DNA of 64,000 nt from positions 62,001-126,000 of the forward strand of contig CBIHPP010000015.1 of NCBI GenBank assembly GCA_966212235.1. The letters are read 5' to 3'. A model generated the notes under the pieces. It made no database searches, was not told the DNA's origin, and saw nothing but the letters and a program-made list of their open reading frames with translations. The stretch is from Niastella sp966212235. GTDB taxonomy: Bacteria; Bacteroidota; Bacteroidia; Chitinophagales; Chitinophagaceae. A program made the position numbers and the translations under genes. This document shows positions 24,681-34,394 of the stretch, piece after piece (the first letter of the stretch is position 1; each line of letters opens with the position of its first letter).

Positions 24681-27600
24681 ATGCGAAAATTTTTCCTATG
24701 CCAACGTAAAGCGTTTGCCTTTGCGGTGCTTTCCCTTCTATTCTTCCATTCCTTTTCTGTTTTACATGCACAGACCCTCGCTTTTCCCGGCGCTACCGGA
24801 TTCGGACGTTTTGCCCCAGGTGCGCGCGGTGTTGCAACACCAACAGTGTATGTAGTTACCAATTTGAACGATAGTGGTCCGGGTTCGTTCCGCGAAGCAG
24901 TAAGCGCCCCTGGCCGGATTGTCGTTTTTGCCGTTGGGGGTATTATTAACCTTGTTTCGGATATTGTAGTATCAGCCAATGTTACCATTGCCGGTCAAAC
25001 AGCTCCTGGTGATGGTATTGTGTTTTTTGGCAAACGGGTCACGTTTACCAGCGCCAGTAATACCATTTGTCGTTATTTGCGCATTCGGCTGGGCGCCACC
25101 GGCAATTCGGGTAAAGATGCATCTGGCCTGGCCAATGGCGCTAATATGATCTTTGATCACATGTCGTTTAGCTGGGGCATGGATGAAGTTTTTTCCATCA
25201 ACTGGGACGGCAAAGCCACTGCGCCGGATAACATCACCATACAAAACTCCATCATTGCACAGGGGCTGCACCGGGACAATCACTCCGCAGGCGGATTGAT
25301 ACAAACACCAGATGGTGGTAAAGTAAGTCTGATCAGGAACCTGTACATCAGTAATAAAACCCGCAACCCCAAAGTAAAAGGGGTGAATGAATTTGTAAAC
25401 AACGTTGTGTATGACTGGGGCAATGGCAACCGCCTCGGCGATAACCTCAATTACGGCTGGTCGGCCGATGCCTATATTATGGGCGGCTCCGCAGGTGTTT
25501 CTGAAGTAAATATTATCAACAACTATTTCATGGGCGGGCCACTGACACCGCCTACTAAAACAACGCCTTTCTCCCGTGGCACCGGCACCTTCTTTTTATA
25601 TGGCGCTGGTAATTATTTCGATAACAACCAAAATGGTATTGCAGATGGTGTGCTGGTCCCTTACGATACACTCGGCTACCCCGGCATTGGCGCCGATGGT
25701 TTTAAACCCCAGGCTTTCCCCTATCCGCAAGCGAACCCGGTTTTAACTGCTGAACAGGCATATGCGTGGGTTATTGATAGCGTGGGCGCCAGTTATCCCC
25801 GCCGCGACCAGGTTGATTCTTTATTAGCCGAAGAAGTACGGTCGCGTGGCACGAAAGGTTATTATGTATACCGTGAATCTGATCTGCCATTTACCAATGG
25901 CGGAGTTGGAAACGTTTTCAATGCGCCTGCTCCATTGGATACAGACAGTGATGGAATGCCCGACAATTGGGAAGATGCTCATGGTTTAAATAAGAACAAC
26001 GCACAGGATGCAGTGGCGTATAGCACTACCAACCCGCAATACCTGAATATTGAAGTCTATATCAATACACTGACAGATACGCCGCCTGCCACTTTTATAA
26101 GACCGCCTTCGAATGTAAAGTTATCGGCTTCTTCTTTTGAATTGCCGTCGCCTTACAGCAAGATCATTATTCAATGGACAGATAATGCTACCAACGAAGA
26201 TCATTTTGTATTGGAACGTTCTGCCGATGGGGTAACGTATACTGATATCGCGCATCCTGGCGCAAATGCCACTTCATACAACGACAGTACCGGATTGTCG
26301 CCTAACACAACTTATTATTATCGTGTGCAGGCTGTGAATGCCGGTGGGGCTTCTTCTTATAGCACCCCTGTCTCGGCAAAAACACCGCCCTTACCTTCTG
26401 CACCAACCGCTGCCGCTTCACCGGTGCCGGCCAACGGCAATCAATATGTGGAAGCAGCTGCAGGCGCTTTTACTTTAAAATGGTCTGGCAGCAGCAATAC
26501 CGAAAAATATGCGATCTACTTCGGCACCGATGCCGGCAACCTGGTGAAGAAAGCAGAAATAGTGTATGCGGCCAATGCCTCGTATAACATCACAGGCCTC
26601 ACTGATTTTGTAACTTATTACTGGCGTATAGATGCCATCAATGCCAAAGGCATTACCCAGGGTGAATTGTGGCAATTCAGAACCACTAAAAATTTCCCTG
26701 CCGGTTTAACGGGTCACTGGAGCTTCGATGAAACCGAAGGCAGACAGGTTACCGATTCTTCTACCTACCAGGACCATGGTATTTTGGGACTCGATGATGA
26801 CAACCAAAACATCAGGGTAACCGGTAAAATAAACAACGCCCTTGATTTTTCAACTGCCAGTCAGGATATGTATGTGGTGAATATTCCGCACCAGGACCAC
26901 TTGTACCTGGATAAAAGTTCTTTCTCCCTTTCGTTCTGGATGAAGGCCAATGCTGCGTTATTACCTGCTGACAATAACACCAGCGCCTACCTGCTGTGCA
27001 AAGGTTCCATTACACGCAACGCCACTACCGGCGCTACCGGCAAACGTTTTGACATTGAGTTCAAGAACAAACAATTACGATTTGCCATCGATGACGATAA
27101 CGATGCCAACGGCGGCGGTAAAGATGAATTGCAGGCAGATGGCACGCCGTTCTTTACTGGCAACTGGGTGCATGTTACTACCATCAGAGATACTGCTGCC
27201 AAAAAATTACGCCTGTACATGAATGGTGCATTGGTAAAAGAAACCGCCATTGCAAAAGCCAATGCCGGTATTGGTGAAGCCAGTGACCTCATCATCGGCA
27301 ACATTGGCGCCCTGGAATTTCTTTCAACGGCCAACAAGCCCGCCCCTTACAAGGGTATGCTCGATGAATTGAAAATATACAACTATGCCTTAAGCGCCGA
27401 TGAAGTGCTTGGGTTGTTCCATACAAGCCCATTGCCCTTACAAACTTACAGTCCATCCCTGGCGAATGGCGCTATGTTGGAAGGCTATGGCGACAGCGTT
27501 CGCATAACCTGGAAAGGTGGATTGAAAACCAGCAAGTATAAATTATATGCCGGAACCGATTCCAGTAACCTGTCCTATGTTACAGAATTAGCATTGAGTA

Positions 27601-29354
27601 ATCCCACGTATATTTTTACAAATTTAACTGCCAAAACAAACTATTACTGGCGTGTTGATGCGGAAGGAGATGCCGGCACCACTACAGGCGCTACCTGGTT
27701 GTTCAGAGCCGTTTCACCCAAAGGCATCACTGGTCACTGGAAATTTGATGAAACCAGCGGTACCGTTGTTGCCGATAACAGCAACTATCATCAGAACGGA
27801 ACGATCGTGAATATGCCTGAGGCAGCATTCACAACCGGGAAATTTGGCAATGGTCTGCAATACCTCAACCCGGTTGCAACCAGCGCCGTGAATGTACCAC
27901 ATGCAGAACAACTGCTGTTTGATGCCAATTCATTTTCTATTTCGTTCTGGATAAAACTCACCAACGGTTCCAGCAATTATAATTCATCGGGCGGCAAAGA
28001 TTGCTACCTGATACATAAGGGCCAGTTCACCGATCCTGGTGGTAAATGGTATGGCGTTCAACTGAAAGACAGCATACTCACTTTTGCCATTGATGACGCA
28101 TCTGCAAAAACTAATATTGATGTTAGCCTGAAGAAAGCTTCCGCCTACTTTATTTTCAATAACAATTTTAGCCACATCACTGCCATAAAAGATACCGCCG
28201 CCAAACAGATCAGGATCTATATTAATGGCGTGCTGGCCGGCTCAAAAGCCTATACCACCACCGGCACCACAGGTAAAGCAGTTCCATTATTGATTGGAAA
28301 TTCGCTGGAGAACAAACCCTTCCACGATGTGATGGATGATGTGCGTTTGTATAACTATGCTTTATCACCGAGAGAAATAGCCACCTTGCTTGATACGGTG
28401 CCACCAACTGTTATCACCAAAAACATTTCCGTTACCCTATCAAATGGCACGGCTACCATCACGGCCCTTGATGTTAACAATGGCTCATGGGATATGTATG
28501 GCATTCAAAGTTTTCAAATTGACAAAACCACCTACAACTGTACCAATATTGGTGACAACGAAGTACAATTAACAGTCATTGATAGCAATAACAACCAGGC
28601 CACTGCCAAAGCCGTTGTTACGGTAGTTGGTTCCATACCAGCACCGGCCATTACAGTAAGCCGCAGCAATCCGGTTTATACCGGTGGCGATGCCAATACC
28701 ATTTACCTGGGTTATGGTGCGCAACAATTAAAACTGACCGCCACCAATGCAACGCCTGCCCAATACAAATGGAGTCCGGCCACTGCCTTAAGCGATTCAT
28801 CCATTGCCAACCCGGTATTTGCGCCAACGCAAGCCGGTGAATACATCTATACGGCAAAAGCGACAAATGAATATGGCTGTACCGCTACAGCATCTGTAAA
28901 CCTGCACGTTAAAGATGTACGATGCGGAGGCAGCAATCAAAAAGTAATGGTATGTTATTATGGATTGGGTCTGTGCGTAAACAAACTGGCTGTGCCCATC
29001 CTCTTATATATTGGTGGTGAACTGGGGGCTTGCGGAACGGGTAATGCACGCATAGCAACCAACACCGGTGAACCGCAGGCAATTATTGATGCGCAGCAAA
29101 AATTCATGGTGTACCCAACACCGGCAAACAATCATTGCACCATTGCATTTACCATGAATAAACCGGGAAAATACCGGGTAGAAGTATATAATACACAAGG
29201 ACGCCTTGTACAGGTTATAGGTAAAGGAGAAACAAACAATAACCAGTTGCTCACTTACTCCATGAACACCAGCCGGCTGAGCACGGGTGTATACTTTATA
29301 AAACTGGTTACAGCCAGTGAAGTACGGGTTAAGCAACTGATCATTCAGCGATAG
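24681..29354 (+). CDS. Secreted multidomain pectate-lyase-like protein with T9SS sorting domain
   Basis: 1557 residues with a signal peptide (cleavage near VLHAQ). Residues about 32-420 form a right-handed beta-helix of the pectate-lyase type: FPGATGFGRFAPGARG, VTNLNDSGPGSFREAV, ANVTIAGQTAPGDGI, MIFDHMSFSWGMDEV. A calcium-type DTDSDGMPDNWED loop follows. Then come a fibronectin-III domain, a second FnIII-like domain, a LamG domain (GHWSFDETEG), another FnIII-like domain, a second LamG (GHWKFDETSG), and Ig-like parts. A Cys-rich insert comes next, then a type IX C-terminal domain (FMVYPTPANNH to VKQLIIQR). It is probably an outer-surface pectin lyase; the substrate is inferred. Confidence 0.85.
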   Translation: MRKFFLCQRKAFAFAVLSLLFFHSFSVLHAQTLAFPGATGFGRFAPGARGVATPTVYVVTNLNDSGPGSFREAVSAPGRIVVFAVGGIINLVSDIVVSANVTIAGQTAPGDGIVFFGKRVTFTSASNTICRYLRIRLGATGNSGKDASGLANGANMIFDHMSFSWGMDEVFSINWDGKATAPDNITIQNSIIAQGLHRDNHSAGGLIQTPDGGKVSLIRNLYISNKTRNPKVKGVNEFVNNVVYDWGNGNRLGDNLNYGWSADAYIMGGSAGVSEVNIINNYFMGGPLTPPTKTTPFSRGTGTFFLYGAGNYFDNNQNGIADGVLVPYDTLGYPGIGADGFKPQAFPYPQANPVLTAEQAYAWVIDSVGASYPRRDQVDSLLAEEVRSRGTKGYYVYRESDLPFTNGGVGNVFNAPAPLDTDSDGMPDNWEDAHGLNKNNAQDAVAYSTTNPQYLNIEVYINTLTDTPPATFIRPPSNVKLSASSFELPSPYSKIIIQWTDNATNEDHFVLERSADGVTYTDIAHPGANATSYNDSTGLSPNTTYYYRVQAVNAGGASSYSTPVSAKTPPLPSAPTAAASPVPANGNQYVEAAAGAFTLKWSGSSNTEKYAIYFGTDAGNLVKKAEIVYAANASYNITGLTDFVTYYWRIDAINAKGITQGELWQFRTTKNFPAGLTGHWSFDETEGRQVTDSSTYQDHGILGLDDDNQNIRVTGKINNALDFSTASQDMYVVNIPHQDHLYLDKSSFSLSFWMKANAALLPADNNTSAYLLCKGSITRNATTGATGKRFDIEFKNKQLRFAIDDDNDANGGGKDELQADGTPFFTGNWVHVTTIRDTAAKKLRLYMNGALVKETAIAKANAGIGEASDLIIGNIGALEFLSTANKPAPYKGMLDELKIYNYALSADEVLGLFHTSPLPLQTYSPSLANGAMLEGYGDSVRITWKGGLKTSKYKLYAGTDSSNLSYVTELALSNPTYIFTNLTAKTNYYWRVDAEGDAGTTTGATWLFRAVSPKGITGHWKFDETSGTVVADNSNYHQNGTIVNMPEAAFTTGKFGNGLQYLNPVATSAVNVPHAEQLLFDANSFSISFWIKLTNGSSNYNSSGGKDCYLIHKGQFTDPGGKWYGVQLKDSILTFAIDDASAKTNIDVSLKKASAYFIFNNNFSHITAIKDTAAKQIRIYINGVLAGSKAYTTTGTTGKAVPLLIGNSLENKPFHDVMDDVRLYNYALSPREIATLLDTVPPTVITKNISVTLSNGTATITALDVNNGSWDMYGIQSFQIDKTTYNCTNIGDNEVQLTVIDSNNNQATAKAVVTVVGSIPAPAITVSRSNPVYTGGDANTIYLGYGAQQLKLTATNATPAQYKWSPATALSDSSIANPVFAPTQAGEYIYTAKATNEYGCTATASVNLHVKDVRCGGSNQKVMVCYYGLGLCVNKLAVPILLYIGGELGACGTGNARIATNTGEPQAIIDAQQKFMVYPTPANNHCTIAFTMNKPGKYRVEVYNTQGRLVQVIGKGETNNNQLLTYSMNTSRLSTGVYFIKLVTASEVRVKQLIIQR

Positions 29355-29395
29355 TTCAAATTTCGAGTTTCCCAATCAACACAGTTATCAATTTT

Positions 29396-29430
29396 AAAGG
29401 TGACCGATACGTATCGGTCACCTTTGGTTT
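29396..29430 (+). terminator. Perfect 30-base palindrome followed by T-tract
   Basis: Arms AAAGGTGACCGATAC and GTATCGGTCACCTTT are perfectly complementary with no separate loop, followed by GGTTTTT. It lies about 40 bases after the pectate-lyase-like stop and is a strong intrinsic-terminator candidate for that gene. Confidence 0.75.
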
Positions 29431-30138
29431 TTCATATAATAAGTTCAGCCTGTGGTTTGTAGAGTAGCCATATTAAGATAAAGATGGCTACAGATAAGGA
29501 ATACTAACCTTGAAATAATAACCAGCGTGAAAGCTGACCTTAACCAGTACAAATTAAAGATGCTACTATATATTCTGTGTAATCATGGGTTTCTCATAAC
29601 CAAATGGCTCGATCTTGTCATGGGCATACAATACCCTGGCATGACCGGTTAAATCAAAATAATTAAAAATAATGGCAGGTAAGGTAACACTGCAATAAAT
29701 ACATGCAGCTAACAAGAGGTTCAGGATATACGAACTAACGCGGGGCTAAAACTATTGGGGGAATCTGATAATGTGTCTACTGAATGGTTGAAATGATAAG
29801 GAAGGAAAAAGCAGGTTTAATGAATAATGCAGAAATATTGAATTGGGTGACCAAAACTAAAATAATAAATTGAATTAAAAATATATTAATAATTATAACT
29901 TAAAAAAATTAGTGTTTTTATACAAGTTTTTTAGTCGCGCCTTGTCTTTCGACAAGTTGTCGGCAGAGAAAAATAACCCAGATCAATTTGCGTATAATAA
30001 CGACAAATGCGTTAAAAGCCGACAACGACCAGATTACCAGGATAAAATAAAAATGGTGAGTCGTCCGCCAGCGTGCGGAGCAACCCACCTACACCTGTAG
30101 AAAAAAGAGCACTCGTAACGGGAGTCCTATATCACCGT
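29431..30138. other. Long A/T-rich gap without a supported gene
   Basis: No credible coding frame is seen. A 62-codon plus-strand frame at 29912-30100 has no family features. A small hairpin, CTTGTC-TTTC-GACAAG, lies at 29941-29956. The interval separates the lyase terminator from the 3' end of a minus-strand TPR gene. I see no promoter signal that points to an RNA gene, but a small RNA cannot be excluded. Confidence 0.45.
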
Positions 30139-31776
30139 TTATTTGTTACTTCCAGTACTGTTATCAGCGGTTATCTTTTTTTCAAGAACAGAAATATATT
30201 GCTGTGCGTCTTTATTTTCCGGGTCTATCGCCAGTATCTTTTTTAAATTCTCCGTCGCTGATTTATAATCTTTTATCTGGTTGGTTTCATAAGCAGCCAG
30301 GTAACCATATGCTTCTATCAACCACTTCTTATTTGTTTTGTTAGTGGGATCTTTTTCAAGCATCGTGATCAACTGGTTATACCAGGGAATGGCCGTTCCT
30401 TTTTCCATGGTAGAATCCATAAGTGAATTAGTACGGGCGCGCCAGTAATAACCAAAAGCCTGATCAGGATATTTCTGAATATATGTACCAAATACGGTAT
30501 CTGCCTGTACATAGGCTTCCCCCTTGAAATGAGCAATACCCCAGTTGAACAGATCGAGGTTGGAAGCTTTGGGATTATCCTGGTAATACATGCCCAGCCA
30601 TTGCGCCTGGTTTAAATAATCTTTGCGGTCTTTATACAGCTCTGCCAGTTTTTTATAAAAATGAAATCGCTCCGGATGGTCTTTTGCCATGTTCACCGTT
30701 TTCAGGTAATAGGTGATGGCAGAATCTTCTTTTCCCGGTACCGTTGCATACAGGTCGGCCATTATTTCAAAATCCTTTACCACCTTATTGCTATCTGCTT
30801 CTTTTGAAAAATACAGGTTCATATTGGTCATGGCCCTGGCAGTATCCTTTGTACCCAGGTAGCTATAAGCCATTAATTTATACAGGCGGGGCATGGAATC
30901 GCCGGAATGCTGGCTCAGCAATTGTTGCGCTTTGGTAATGGCGGCCTCGTATTGTTTATTCAGGTATAACAGATCGGTATATAGTACATCGTTGTTTTTA
31001 TCTACATCACTCTTCGCAACGTATTGTTGAAAATATTGTAACGCTTTTTGCGCATCTGTAAAATAATAATGGTAATACATTTCATACAAGGCAGGCGCAT
31101 AACTGCTGTCTGCTTCCAGCGCCTGGTTAAAATATTTCAGGTACATTTCGGGATTCTTCTGAGATACAAATATTTTTCCGATGCGATACAATGCAGACGC
31201 ATTCCGGTTGTCCTTTTCCAGCGCAGCTGTGTATGTTTTGTAGGCTTCCGACCCATTACCCAATTTGCGATGGGCATCGCCCTGCAAAATATACAATGCC
31301 GGGTTCTTTTTATCCCGGTCGATGGCCTTAGTAAGCAGTTGTACGGCATAATTTGCATCGCCTGCCTTGGCAATAACATGCGATTCCGCCACAGCTGATA
31401 ATATGTCGGGATTCTTTTCCCGGGTCTTATCAAGGGCCTGATCAAAATAATAACGGGCGCTGTCCTTATTCCCTTTACTCAACAAAAAATGTCCATAAGC
31501 AACCTGGTAAAAAGGTTCGCTTTTTACAGTGGCCGGGCTTTGCGCCAACGCCTGTTGTAACGGCGCGGGATCATCCGACATAAGATATGCTTTTGACAAC
31601 AAAAACCAGGCTTCTCCATTGGCGGGATCGGTCTTTATAGTGTTTTGCAGTACTTCTCCGGCACTTTTATACCGTTCGTAGTATATGTATTTTTTTGCAT
31701 CGGGAACGGTCTGCGCCAGGGCAGCCATCGAAATCACCCCATTCAATAACAGTATTAAACCTTTTTTCATCAGCAT
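30139..31776 (-). CDS. Exported tetratricopeptide-repeat protein
   Basis: About 545 residues from MLMKKGLILLLNGV, chosen because it opens a normal signal peptide (cleavage near AALAQ); an upstream in-frame Met adds 11 residues of no clear value. The mature part is a chain of TPR units, for example AWFLLSKAYLMSDD, ALYILQGDAHRKLGNGSEAYKTY and ASALYRIGKIFVSQKNPEMY, up to a final NLKKILAIDPENKDAQQYI. It is probably a periplasmic scaffold. It is divergent from the OmpR-type pair, sharing a 230-base control region with it. Confidence 0.82.
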   Translation of the reverse strand: MLMKKGLILLLNGVISMAALAQTVPDAKKYIYYERYKSAGEVLQNTIKTDPANGEAWFLLSKAYLMSDDPAPLQQALAQSPATVKSEPFYQVAYGHFLLSKGNKDSARYYFDQALDKTREKNPDILSAVAESHVIAKAGDANYAVQLLTKAIDRDKKNPALYILQGDAHRKLGNGSEAYKTYTAALEKDNRNASALYRIGKIFVSQKNPEMYLKYFNQALEADSSYAPALYEMYYHYYFTDAQKALQYFQQYVAKSDVDKNNDVLYTDLLYLNKQYEAAITKAQQLLSQHSGDSMPRLYKLMAYSYLGTKDTARAMTNMNLYFSKEADSNKVVKDFEIMADLYATVPGKEDSAITYYLKTVNMAKDHPERFHFYKKLAELYKDRKDYLNQAQWLGMYYQDNPKASNLDLFNWGIAHFKGEAYVQADTVFGTYIQKYPDQAFGYYWRARTNSLMDSTMEKGTAIPWYNQLITMLEKDPTNKTNKKWLIEAYGYLAAYETNQIKDYKSATENLKKILAIDPENKDAQQYISVLEKKITADNSTGSNK

Positions 31777-31846
31777 TACGTTTGAACCCTTTTTTAAACT
31801 TGATCCCAAACTTATTTCACCAGAATTAGGTTTCGCTTAATTCCAA

Positions 31847-31868
31847 ATTAGAAGTAGATTAGAAGTAG
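31847..31868. promoter_or_regulatory. Tandem 11-base direct repeat (candidate response-regulator box)
   Basis: Two perfect copies of ATTAGAAGTAG lie head to tail with an 11-base step, one helical turn. This is the geometry bound by OmpR/PhoB-type response regulators. It sits between the TPR gene and the response-regulator gene, so it may control either or both. Confidence 0.45.
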
Positions 31869-31903
31869 GCTTTTACATCGATCAGAACCGGTTCTTTACC
31901 TGA

Positions 31904-31936
31904 TTTTCAATGAAAAAATGTGAAATTGTACCTTTG
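31904..31936 (+). promoter_or_regulatory. Candidate promoter of the response-regulator/kinase pair
   Basis: TACCTTTG at 31929-31936 is an exact match to the Bacteroidota -7 element. TTTTC at 31904 lies about 21 bases upstream as a weak -33 element. The predicted leader is about 60-65 bases. The direct repeat lies about 35 bases upstream of the -33 site. Confidence 0.45.
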
Positions 31937-32005
31937 TAGCGGCAGGCAATGAGGCCGTTATTGTTACCTTGCACCACGTGTGTATATGTACACTAATTAT
32001 AGATT

Positions 32006-32701
32006 ATGGAAGAAACGAAAATCCTGATCATTGAAGACGAACAAAAGATTGCCGATACTTTAAAAGTTGGGCTTACCGAAAACGGTTATTATGTTGAGGT
32101 AGCCTATGATGGCAAGATAGGAGAACGGCTATTTTTTGCACATGATTTCAACCTGGTGATCCTTGATATAAACCTGCCGGGCATCAATGGTTATGAACTG
32201 GCCAAAATAATACGAGCGCATAATACGCATATCCCCATCATCATGCTTACGTCATTAAGTTCTTTAAACGATAAGATCGAAGGGTACGATGCCGGCACCG
32301 ATGATTACATGGTGAAACCATTTGAGTTCAGGGAGCTATTGGTTAAAATCAGGGTGTTGCTGAAACGCACGATGAACCAGCATATTCCGGTTGGCAATTT
32401 ATTAAAGGCGGCAGATCTTTGTATGAACCTCGACAGCAAAGAAGTAAAACGGGGTAATGACACTATTAATTTAACCGCCAAAGAATTTCAATTGCTGGAA
32501 TACCTGTTACGGAATAAGAACAAGGTGGTGTCACGGGCAGCCATTGCGGTAAATGTTTGGGATATTGATTTTGACACCAACACCAATATCATAGATGTGT
32601 ATATAAGTTATTTACGCAATAAAATTGATAAACCCTATGATCGGAAATTGATCCAGACGCATGTTGGCATGGGGTATGTATTAAAGGAAAACGAACGCTG
32701 A
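32006..32701 (+). CDS. OmpR/PhoB-family response regulator
   Basis: 231 residues. The receiver domain shows IIEDEQKIADTL, phospho-acceptor Asp in NLVILDINLPGINGYEL, the Thr/Ser switch in IIMLTSLSS, and Lys in DYMVKPFEF. The C-terminal winged helix ends in the usual VDVYISYLRNKIDKP-type block followed by QTHVGMGYVLKE. Its stop and the start of the kinase overlap by one base (TGATG), so the two are translationally coupled. The 11-base direct repeat upstream is a plausible binding site. Confidence 0.95.
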   Translation: MEETKILIIEDEQKIADTLKVGLTENGYYVEVAYDGKIGERLFFAHDFNLVILDINLPGINGYELAKIIRAHNTHIPIIMLTSLSSLNDKIEGYDAGTDDYMVKPFEFRELLVKIRVLLKRTMNQHIPVGNLLKAADLCMNLDSKEVKRGNDTINLTAKEFQLLEYLLRNKNKVVSRAAIAVNVWDIDFDTNTNIIDVYISYLRNKIDKPYDRKLIQTHVGMGYVLKENER

Positions 32702-34080
32702 TGCCTGTTAAACTGCGCATAACATTATTGTTCTGTCTCATTGTTTTTGTGATACTGGCCATGGTTTGTGGTACCGCTTTTTACTTTTCATATACCGAAC
32801 GCACACACAACATCCGTACCCGGTTAGCCAACCGGGCTATTACGCTGGCCCGGTTACTGGGTCAGTCGCAGGTATTTGATCAAACCCTTATCCGTAAAAT
32901 TGATTCTTCTACTACCCTCTCGTATAAAGACAAAACCTTTCAGGCTTACGATTACCTGAACAATAAAATTTATAGTTATAGCGATGCGCCGGGCGATACG
33001 TTGCGGATCGATACCGCTATCCTCGACGATGCCCGCGTAAAAGGAACTATTTTCTTTAAGATCGGAAATAAAGAAGCGGTTGCCTATCATTACGTCAATC
33101 CCAACACGCGAATTGTAGCTATTACCGCAGCTTATGACGAAGAGGGGAAGAACAAACTCAGGGAGTTATCGAATATTTTATGGTTCAGTTTTCTGTCGGG
33201 CATTATCATCGCATTTGCAGGTGGGTACTTTTTCTCCAACCGGTTAATGCGGCCGATCAGGAAAATAGCCGATGACATCAACGAAATTTCCGCCCACAAC
33301 CTGGCCGGGCGCATCAGTACCGGCGAAGTAAAAGACGAATGGTTTTACCTGTCGGAAACGCTTAACCAGCTTTTGAACCGGTTGCAGGACAGCTTTGAAA
33401 CCCAGCGCCGTTTTGTGTCCAATGCATCGCATGAATTGTCAACCCCTTTAACAGCAATTTCAAGTCAGCTCGAAGTATCCCTGCAAAAAAACAGGGAAGC
33501 GCAGCAATACCGCTTTGTTATGGAATCGGTGTACCAGGATGTACGCCACCTGAGCAAATTAACCCAAACCCTGCTTGAGTTTGCGCAGGCTTCGGGTGAC
33601 CCCGGCGGCCTGAACATACTGCCTGTACGCATGGATGAAATATTGATGAGCCTGCCGGCTGAAATGAAAAAAAGCCATCCCGACTACCTGGTCGTATTAT
33701 TGTTCGATGATATGCCGGCCGAGGAGCAAAAATTAATTGTATTTGGCAATGCCGAACTGTTATTTACCGCCATTAAAAATATTGTCGCCAATGCCTGTAA
33801 GTATTCTGATGACCACAAAGCCGTGGTAAAACTGAAAGCGGAAGCAGGAAGAATAACGATTGCCATCATTGATAATGGTATGGGCATTCCCGAACCGGAG
33901 TTAAAATACATATTTCAACCGTTTTACCGGGTCAATAATACCTCCCAGGAATCCGGCTTTGGCCTTGGCTTGTCTTTAGCCAATCGCATCATTAAACTGC
34001 ACAAAGGGAATATTGCCGTTACCTCAGCACCCGGGGAGGGCACTGAATTTTTAATCATCCTGCCCACGGCTAAATTCTAA
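32701..34080 (+). CDS. Sensor histidine kinase with HAMP domain
   Basis: 459 residues with two membrane segments (about 6-28 and 158-181) enclosing a periplasmic sensor of roughly 130 residues. A HAMP region (SNRLMRPIRKIADDINEISA) follows, then the H-box FVSNASHELSTPLTAISSQLE, an N-box KNIVANACKYSDDH, G1 DNGMGIPEPELKYIF, and GFGLGLSLANRIIKLHKG. It phosphorylates the upstream OmpR-type regulator. The sensor domain resembles no family I can name, so the stimulus is unknown. Confidence 0.95.
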   Translation: MPVKLRITLLFCLIVFVILAMVCGTAFYFSYTERTHNIRTRLANRAITLARLLGQSQVFDQTLIRKIDSSTTLSYKDKTFQAYDYLNNKIYSYSDAPGDTLRIDTAILDDARVKGTIFFKIGNKEAVAYHYVNPNTRIVAITAAYDEEGKNKLRELSNILWFSFLSGIIIAFAGGYFFSNRLMRPIRKIADDINEISAHNLAGRISTGEVKDEWFYLSETLNQLLNRLQDSFETQRRFVSNASHELSTPLTAISSQLEVSLQKNREAQQYRFVMESVYQDVRHLSKLTQTLLEFAQASGDPGGLNILPVRMDEILMSLPAEMKKSHPDYLVVLLFDDMPAEEQKLIVFGNAELLFTAIKNIVANACKYSDDHKAVVKLKAEAGRITIAIIDNGMGIPEPELKYIFQPFYRVNNTSQESGFGLGLSLANRIIKLHKGNIAVTSAPGEGTEFLIILPTAKF

Positions 34081-34151
34081 TACACTTCTAACCCCGCGTT
34101 AATAACGCAATCATAGCCAATAAATAAATTGCATGGGAAAGAGTTGGCGCA

Positions 34152-34373
34152 ATGAAAATAAAACGATCAGTATCTACATTTCTGCTCGCGTTTATTACAA
34201 TGCTTGTTGTTGTAAGTGGTTACCTATTTAAACAAACCGTTGATTATAAATGGGAAAACAGGGAACTCATATTACAAAACGATTCATTGAGAGGAGTCGT
34301 TATTGAACTTACCCGGAAGCTTGATACCACTAAAACGGCCGCCACCGGAATTATCATCAATACCTCGAAATAA
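34152..34373 (+). CDS. Small single-pass membrane protein
   Basis: 73 residues: one N-terminal membrane segment (VSTFLLAFITMLVVVSGYLF) then a hydrophilic, partly coiled-coil-like tail (ENRELILQNDSLRGVVIEL). I do not recognise the family. It lies 71 bases after the kinase and 21 bases before the universal stress protein gene, all on the same strand. It may be an accessory of the two-component system or a small anchor. Confidence 0.55.
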   Translation: MKIKRSVSTFLLAFITMLVVVSGYLFKQTVDYKWENRELILQNDSLRGVVIELTRKLDTTKTAATGIIINTSK

Positions 34374-34394
34374 AAATGATCTCAACACGGCCGT

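Noticed and set aside
29912..30100. 62-codon frame in the gap before the TPR gene
   Set aside because: Low complexity, no family and no nearby promoter; coding status not supported.
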